A DNA stretch of 64,000 bases, from contig NC_010528.1 in the NCBI RefSeq assembly GCF_000069785.1, positions 2,294,001 through 2,358,000 of the forward strand, read 5' to 3'. The notes under the pieces were generated by a model that ran no database searches, was not told where the DNA came from, and saw only the letters and a program-made list of their open reading frames with translations. The translations under genes and the position numbers were made by a program. Numbering within the stretch: the first letter of the stretch is position 1; each line of letters opens with the position of its first letter. Of the stretch, positions 56,573-64,000 are shown piece by piece. The stretch is from Cupriavidus taiwanensis LMG 19424. Its GTDB lineage: Bacteria > Pseudomonadota > Gammaproteobacteria > Burkholderiales > Burkholderiaceae.

Positions 56573-57328
56573 ATGACCTACCCCATCCACGCCGCCGTCC
56601 TGGCGCCGCAAGGTGTACTCGGCAATCTCGTCAGCGGTATCGGCAGCCTGCTGCCGTTCGCCGCACAGCCGATGCTGGTGCCGCAAAGCGCGATGACCGA
56701 CGCGGTCGCTCCGGCGGTGCGAGACGGCGTGCAGGCCGTGGTCACGCACTATGTGAACCCGGTGATCGGCCATGCGGCCGGCGCCGCCGCCGGCGCGCTG
56801 GCCCAGCATCTTCCGTTCCCCGACCCCGGGCATACCGGCCCGATCGGCACCGCCATCGCGACGCACGCACCGGGATTCATCCAGGCGGCCGGCACCGCCG
56901 CGGGCTATCCGAACGCCGCCATGCATGGTGCCAACATCGTTCGCGAAGGCGCACGCTATCTGCCGTTCTCCGCCATGCCCGCGGTCACGCTGGCGCCGCA
57001 GGGCGTATTCGGCTCGCTGATCGGCGCGGTGGCGCCGACCCTGGGCCATGCCGTCGGCGGCCTGCTGGGCAATGCCAACGTGGGGCAGCAGATCGGCACC
57101 GTGGCCGGCCATCTCGGCGGCCTGCTGCCATTCTCGGCCCAGCCCCAGGTCGCTCTGGCGCCGCAGGGCGTGTTCGGCTCGCTGATCGGCGCGGTGGCAC
57201 CGACCCTTGGCCATGCCGTCGGCGGCCTGCTGGGCAACGCCAACGTGGGCCAGCAGATCGGCACCGTTGCCGGCCATCTCGGCGGCCTGCTGCCGTTCTC
57301 GGCCCAGCCGCAAGTGGTCTATGCCTGA
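56573..57328 (+). CDS. Gly/Ala-rich protein with 55-residue tandem repeats
   Basis: 251 residues, no signal peptide recognised. The C-terminal half is two nearly identical 55-residue units (about 140-194 and 195-249: LAPQGVFGSLIGAVAPTL...) and the N-terminus has a partial unit (LAPQGVLGNLVSGIGSLLPF). Hydrophobic and Gly-rich with no cysteine. AAAGGAG lies six bases before the ATG, and the leader resembles the one of peptide precursor 6. No known family. It opens a run of five same-strand genes (to 61536). Confidence 0.6.
   Translation: MTYPIHAAVLAPQGVLGNLVSGIGSLLPFAAQPMLVPQSAMTDAVAPAVRDGVQAVVTHYVNPVIGHAAGAAAGALAQHLPFPDPGHTGPIGTAIATHAPGFIQAAGTAAGYPNAAMHGANIVREGARYLPFSAMPAVTLAPQGVFGSLIGAVAPTLGHAVGGLLGNANVGQQIGTVAGHLGGLLPFSAQPQVALAPQGVFGSLIGAVAPTLGHAVGGLLGNANVGQQIGTVAGHLGGLLPFSAQPQVVYA
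56990..57319 (+). repeat. Two 165-bp tandem repeats
   Basis: Units 56990-57154 and 57155-57319. The encoded proteins differ only at the last residue, and the DNA differences are almost all synonymous. Confidence 0.9.
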
Positions 57329-57482
57329 AGCGCTGCGCATGAAGTCCCGCGCATCGGGTCGGCGCAGGGCTTCATGCGCATGAACGGGGACGCCAGACGG
57401 CGCCCCCCCGCTGGCCGGCGCCAACGCGCCGGGCCTGCCCGAATCGATGCGTCGCCGCCTGGCGCCGCGGTGGAGAAAGCAA

Positions 57483-59177
57483 ATGGAACGAGACAAGAAA
57501 GGCGAGGCCGCGCGCGCCGGCGACGACCGTGCCGCCGCGCCCGGCGCGGGCAGCCGCGAGGCCGTGGCGCTGGACGCCGGCCGCAAGCAATACCTGATCG
57601 CGCCGCGGCGCCACGCACTGGCCCAGCAGGCCGGCGTGACGCCGATGTCGGCCGCTGAACTGCACAGTACGGTCACGCAATTGCCCGGCGTTGAAGTCGT
57701 GCATGTGGTCGAGGGCCACAAGAACACGCACCTGCATTCCGTGCGGCCCGACGAAGCCGCCCACACCTATGTGGTCAAGCTCGACGCTGCGCACGCGCAG
57801 ATGCTGCAGGCCACCGCGCCGCCGCACATGATCGTCGAGGAAGACCATCCGCTGGGCTATGGCCGCAAGGCCGAGCTCGAGACCTCGGACCGGCTGCATC
57901 CGCAATCGGCATTCGACGCTCCGGTGTCGCGCGAGGTACTGGTGCGCGTGCTGGGCACCGGCGACACGCCGCTGCCGGGCGTGGCCATCACACTGGCGGG
58001 CGATGGCTTCCCCGCGACGGCGACCACCGATGCCAGCGGCGAAGCAACGCTGACGCTGGTGCAGCAGCAACCCGGGCCGGCGCGCTCGCTGTTCGTGCGG
58101 CCGCTCAGCGGCTACTGGAACAAGTACCTGCTGTCGCCCAATGTCGTGTCCGGACAGCCCAACGTGATACGCGTGACGCCGCTGTCGCAGCCGAATCCGG
58201 ACGTGCCGCCGCACGGGCGCTTCGGCTGGGGCCAGCGGCTGATGGGACTGGACCGGCTGACGCGCAGCTTCGGCGGCCGCGGCGTGCGCGTCGCGGTGGT
58301 CGATTCCGGCGCCGACGCCGCCCATCCGCTGCTGGCACATATCCGTCACGGCATGGACCTGACCGGCAGCGGCCCCGACGCCGGCGACACCTGGCGCCTC
58401 GACACCATCGGCCATGGTTCGCACTGCGCCGGCGTGATCGGCGCGCGGCCGCAGCCCGGCGAGCCGGCCGCCGCCACCGCGGCCCAGGCCACCATGCTGG
58501 GTTTTGCGCCGGAAGCGGAGATGCACGCGCTCAAGATCTTCCCCGGCGGGCAGTTCAGCACGCTGCTGCGGGCGCTCGACTACTGCATCGATCACGACAT
58601 CGACGTGGTCAACCTGAGCCTGGGCGCGCCGCAGCCTTCGCAGGCGGTGGAGCAGAAGCTGCTCGAGGCCGTGCACAGCGGCGTGGCGTGCATCGTCGCG
58701 GCCGGCAACTCGGGCGGCCCGGTGCAGTATCCGGCGGCATCGGCTTCCGTGCTGGCGGTTTCGGCGCTGGGCCTGCAGGGCGAGCTGCCGCACGACGTGT
58801 GGGAGCGTACCCAGGTGGTGCAGCACGCGGCCACGCGCGCGGGGCTGTTCGCGCCGACGTTCTCGTGCTTCGGCCCGCAGATCGCGGTGTGCGGCCCGGG
58901 GGTGGGGATCATCTCGACGGTGCCAGGCGCCGCCTTCATGCCTGACTCCGGCACCTCGATGGCCGCACCGCATATCGCGGGGCTCGCCGCGCTGCTGCTG
59001 TCCGACCCCCAACTGGCGGCGTGGATGGGTCCGCGCGGACCGCGCCGCGTCGCGGCGCTGTTCCAGCTGATCCGCGCCATCAGTTCGCCGATCGTCGCGC
59101 ACGACCCGGAGAACCGCTTCGGCGGCGGGCTGCCGCAGTTGCAGAACCTGCAGCGCCTGCTGGGCCGGCCGCAGTAG
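57483..59177 (+). CDS. Subtilisin-like (S8) serine protease
   Basis: 564 residues. After an N-terminal region (1-260) with an inhibitor/Ig-like part, the catalytic domain has Asp in VAVVDSGAD, His in GHGSHCAGV and Ser in GTSMAAPHIAG. There is no clear signal peptide. GGAG precedes the ATG at 57483; GTG/ATG at 57447 is an alternative. It may cut the repeat protein upstream, or act on peptides in the cytoplasm; this is inference. Confidence 0.88.
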   Translation: MERDKKGEAARAGDDRAAAPGAGSREAVALDAGRKQYLIAPRRHALAQQAGVTPMSAAELHSTVTQLPGVEVVHVVEGHKNTHLHSVRPDEAAHTYVVKLDAAHAQMLQATAPPHMIVEEDHPLGYGRKAELETSDRLHPQSAFDAPVSREVLVRVLGTGDTPLPGVAITLAGDGFPATATTDASGEATLTLVQQQPGPARSLFVRPLSGYWNKYLLSPNVVSGQPNVIRVTPLSQPNPDVPPHGRFGWGQRLMGLDRLTRSFGGRGVRVAVVDSGADAAHPLLAHIRHGMDLTGSGPDAGDTWRLDTIGHGSHCAGVIGARPQPGEPAAATAAQATMLGFAPEAEMHALKIFPGGQFSTLLRALDYCIDHDIDVVNLSLGAPQPSQAVEQKLLEAVHSGVACIVAAGNSGGPVQYPAASASVLAVSALGLQGELPHDVWERTQVVQHAATRAGLFAPTFSCFGPQIAVCGPGVGIISTVPGAAFMPDSGTSMAAPHIAGLAALLLSDPQLAAWMGPRGPRRVAALFQLIRAISSPIVAHDPENRFGGGLPQLQNLQRLLGRPQ

Positions 59178-59247
59178 CACCAGCCTCCCGCCGCGCGGGC
59201 AAACACGCGGCCCGGGCCACCGGGCCGCCCTCTTCCTTCCATAGATC

Positions 59248-60111
59248 ATGCGCACGCTCGACTTCACCGCCGCGCCGTTGCGGCGCGCCGCTGCCGCCGA
59301 TCCCGTCGCGGCACCGCCCCGACTTGCCGCGGCGACGGCTGCGCCGTTACCGCTCGATGGCCAGTTGCGACGCGAATGCGAGGCCATGGCCAGCCATGCG
59401 CTGCGGCTCGGCATCGCGATGCCGGCCGGCTGGACCGTGCTACTCGGCAGAGATCACGAAGCGGCCGCGGCACCGTCGGCTACGTTGCAGCCGCAAGCCG
59501 GGACGGGCCCTGCCGTGCAGCAGCTCGCGCAACTGCACCAGGACCTGGCCCGTGCCATCGTGCCCGCGACGCCGCAATGCATCACGCTGCTCGACGACGA
59601 ACGCCGCCGCGCGCATCCGCTGGCCTGCCTGGGACCGGTGCCGCTGGTGCGCGCACTGACCGGCACCGCGGTGTGCTGCCTGCTGGCGGTGGTGCTGACC
59701 GGCCTGCCGGCGGAGGTGTCGATGGAAAACATGCGCGCCGGCATCCTGGCCTCGTCGGGCCGCACGCTGCTGTTCAACATGCTGTTCCTGCTGTTCTGCG
59801 CCGGGCTGGGGGCCTCGTTTGCGTCGCTGTTCCAGGTGCATGGCTACATCGCCAAGGGTACTTATGATCCCAAGTACGACTCCGCCTACGCCGCGCAGCT
59901 GATCCTTGGCATCATGTCCGGGCTGATCCTGGTCGAGATGCTGCCGCCGCAGCTGTTCGACTCGGCCGGCATGCGCAGCTTCGGCAAGCCGGCCTTGTCG
60001 ATGCTGGGCGGGTTCTCGGCAACCGCGGTGCATCGCCTGCTGCAGCGCATCGTGGAGATCGTCGAAACCGCGGTGCGCGGCACCACGCCGCGCGAGCCGA
60101 ACAAGGCATAG
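59248..60111 (+). CDS. Membrane protein, unknown function
   Basis: 287 residues. The first 120 residues are Ala-rich and soluble; then three or four helices (about 135-155, 170-190, 215-235, and one near the end). I do not recognise the family. 71 bp after the subtilase gene and 5 bp before the DUF4239 gene, so it is in one operon. Confidence 0.6.
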   Translation: MRTLDFTAAPLRRAAAADPVAAPPRLAAATAAPLPLDGQLRRECEAMASHALRLGIAMPAGWTVLLGRDHEAAAAPSATLQPQAGTGPAVQQLAQLHQDLARAIVPATPQCITLLDDERRRAHPLACLGPVPLVRALTGTAVCCLLAVVLTGLPAEVSMENMRAGILASSGRTLLFNMLFLLFCAGLGASFASLFQVHGYIAKGTYDPKYDSAYAAQLILGIMSGLILVEMLPPQLFDSAGMRSFGKPALSMLGGFSATAVHRLLQRIVEIVETAVRGTTPREPNKA

Positions 60112-60115
60112 CGCC

Positions 60116-60946
60116 ATGCTGTTCCTCTACAGCCTGCCCAGCACCGGCATGGCCGCCATCGTGGTCGGCGCCATCGTGACCGTGGTGCTGGCCGGCTATG
60201 CCGTGGCGCGCCGCTTCGCGCTGATCGAGCTCGATGCCGAGCAACGCGCGATGGCGGTGTCGATGGTCTCGATCATCACCACCATCAACTCGCTGCTGGT
60301 CGCCTTTGCCGCGATCAACGTCTGGGACACCTACAACGCCGCCGACCGCACCGTCGCCGCCGAAGCCACCGCCGCGGGCGAACTGGCGCGCGACCTGGCC
60401 GCGTTCGACAGCAGCGCCGCCGATGCCGCCGCGGCGGCATTGCACACCTACCTGGTGATGGTGGTGCACGAGGAATGGCCGCGCATGCAACGCGTGGGCA
60501 AGCCGGATGCGCACACCGAACAGCGCTTCGACCAGATGTTCGACCTGGCCAACCGGATCCGTCCGCTCGACAGCCGCCAGACCGTGCTGCTGGGGGAGGT
60601 GCTGATGCGCGTCAACGAGATGGTCAAGTACCGGCAGCAACGGATCCTGACGCTGCACGCGGCCATGCCGAACACCTTGTGGGGCGTGATCCTGATTGTC
60701 AGCGCGCTGTCGTTCGCGCTGCTGTACGTGCTGCCGGCAACGCCCTTCAACCTGGCGCTGATCACCGCGTGGGCCATCACCATCGGCCTGGCGTTCTTTT
60801 TCCTGCTGGCGGTCGACCGGCCCTTCGCCGGCGAATTCAGCGTCAGCGCCGACCCGCTGCAGCACACCATCGACACGCTGGTGGCCAACGGCACATGGGC
60901 GCCGCCGCAGCCACCACCCCAGCCAGTCCCATCCGCCGCGCCATAA
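60116..60946 (+). CDS. DUF4239-like membrane protein
   Basis: 276 residues. One N-terminal helix, then a long helical part (AADAAAAALHTYLVMVVHEEWPRMQ) and two helices at the end (TLWGVILIVSALSFALLYVL). Matches the DUF4239 layout (bestrophin-like), function unknown. Confidence 0.65.
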   Translation: MLFLYSLPSTGMAAIVVGAIVTVVLAGYAVARRFALIELDAEQRAMAVSMVSIITTINSLLVAFAAINVWDTYNAADRTVAAEATAAGELARDLAAFDSSAADAAAAALHTYLVMVVHEEWPRMQRVGKPDAHTEQRFDQMFDLANRIRPLDSRQTVLLGEVLMRVNEMVKYRQQRILTLHAAMPNTLWGVILIVSALSFALLYVLPATPFNLALITAWAITIGLAFFFLLAVDRPFAGEFSVSADPLQHTIDTLVANGTWAPPQPPPQPVPSAAP

Positions 60947-60990
60947 GCGGCAACGCGGCAGCGGCCGCCAATACGACAAGGAGACGCAAT

Positions 60991-61536
60991 ATGCAGATGA
61001 CACCGGAACAATTCCGCGCCGCCACCGGACTGAGCGAGCCGCAATGCGAGCGCTGGTTCCCGCGCCTGTGCGAAGCGATGCAGGCGTACGACATCACCGG
61101 CGCGGCGCGCATCGCCGCATTCCTGGCGCAGACCGGGCACGAGTCGCTCGGCTACCAGTTCACGCATGAGCTGTGGGGGCCGACGCCGGCGCAGGCGCTG
61201 TACGAGCCGCCGTCGCGCAAGGCCATGGCGCTCGGCAATGTTCGCCCCGGCGATGGCAAGCGCTTCCGCGGCCGGGGGCTGATCCAGATTACCGGTCGCG
61301 CCAACTACGCGGCGTGCGGGGCCGCGCTCGGCGCCGACCTGACCGCCACGCCGGAACTGCTCGAGCAGGATGCGTGGGCCGCGCGCTCGGCGGCATGGTG
61401 GTGGCGCACGCATGGTTGCAATGCGCTGGCCGACAGTGGTGACTTTATCGGGCTGACGCGGCGCATCAACGGCGGGACCAATGGGCTCGAAGATCGGTTG
61501 CGGCGGTGGAAGGTTGCGACTGCGGCGCTGGCATGA
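60991..61536 (+). CDS. GH19 chitinase/lysozyme-like glycoside hydrolase
   Basis: 181 residues. GH19 signature: TGHESLGYQFTHELWGPT (catalytic Glu) and GRGLIQITGRANYAACG. Such small GH19 enzymes without a signal are often phage endolysins or toxin-linked muramidases. AAGGAG precedes the ATG. Last gene of the operon before the terminator at 61557. Confidence 0.88.
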   Translation: MQMTPEQFRAATGLSEPQCERWFPRLCEAMQAYDITGAARIAAFLAQTGHESLGYQFTHELWGPTPAQALYEPPSRKAMALGNVRPGDGKRFRGRGLIQITGRANYAACGAALGADLTATPELLEQDAWAARSAAWWWRTHGCNALADSGDFIGLTRRINGGTNGLEDRLRRWKVATAALA

Positions 61537-61556
61537 GGTTTCTCGTACTCGGCAAA

Positions 61557-61593
61557 CAAAAAAAGGGGTTACGGCGTACCGTAACCCCTTTTT
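61557..61593. terminator. Terminator after the GH19 gene
   Basis: AAAAAAGGGGTTACG-gcgta-CCGTAACCCCTTTTT; long stem, T-run on both strands. Confidence 0.9.
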
Positions 61594-61601
61594 CACTGCA
61601 T

Positions 61602-61680
<79 letters not shown>

Positions 61681-61690
61681 TTGGAAGCGT

Positions 61691-64000
<2,310 letters not shown>

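Noticed and set aside
56573..57328. The repeat protein as an eighth double-glycine precursor
   Set aside because: It shares a similar ribosome-binding leader but lacks the DLx5LDx3M...GG pattern.

Overview
The window is a G+C-rich, gene-dense betaproteobacterial chromosome segment, most likely from Cupriavidus. The grounds are a 542-residue propionate CoA-transferase that reads like the Cupriavidus necator Pct protein, a Bug/TctC-type solute-binding protein, a poly(3-hydroxybutyrate) depolymerase-like esterase next to a phasin-like protein, the IclR/LysR repertoire, and an rpoD gene whose 5' end runs off the right edge. The species assignment is inference from remembered protein families.

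Layout. 1-5.4 kb: benzoate transporter, coiled-coil protein, SMR exporter, then a deacetylase/glycosyltransferase pair bracketed by a 64-bp direct repeat of the emrE 3' end, a DUF2188 gene and tRNA-Arg(CCU). 5.6-25.3 kb: an apparently undescribed peptide-secretion locus. 25.3-46 kb: mostly housekeeping (rhlE, egtB/egtD, Mn riboswitch plus TerC-family protein, thyA/folA, pmbA, darP, mog, orn, M48 protease, rsgA, cobD-like, pirin/LysR, gluQ, second rhlE). 46-55.5 kb: Bug protein, pct/iclR, small genes, phospholipase C, phasin-like protein and PHB depolymerase. 55.6-61.5 kb: a LuxR-type gene with a frameshift, then a five-gene set (repeat protein, subtilase, two membrane proteins, GH19 lysozyme). 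61.6-64 kb: tRNA with CAU anticodon and rpoD.

The main finding is the 5.6-25.3 kb locus. Seven small proteins share a 26-residue leader (pattern xxIxDLx5LDx3MxxVRGG) typical of C39-peptidase substrates. Their cores lack cysteine and are rich in Asn/Gln. The matching exporter is a 1037-residue ABC protein with two cyclic-nucleotide-binding domains, a C39 peptidase domain, membrane domain and ATPase. It sits in one operon with a PpiC-type protein, an HlyD adaptor, a twin-FHA membrane protein and a sigma-54 activator; a NodT/TolC-type outer-membrane lipoprotein lies just upstream. A PP2C phosphatase, a membrane Ser/Thr kinase, a secreted SUMF1-like protein and two DUF4399 proteins complete the set.

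Three peptide transcription units start with -24/-12 (sigma-54) promoters, whereas the exporter operon has a sigma-70-like promoter. The simplest model is a machinery made under housekeeping control, an RpoN activator that switches on the peptides, and a kinase/phosphatase/FHA circuit that gates export, as in type VI secretion. That model is inference. The gene content and promoter motifs are read directly from the sequence.
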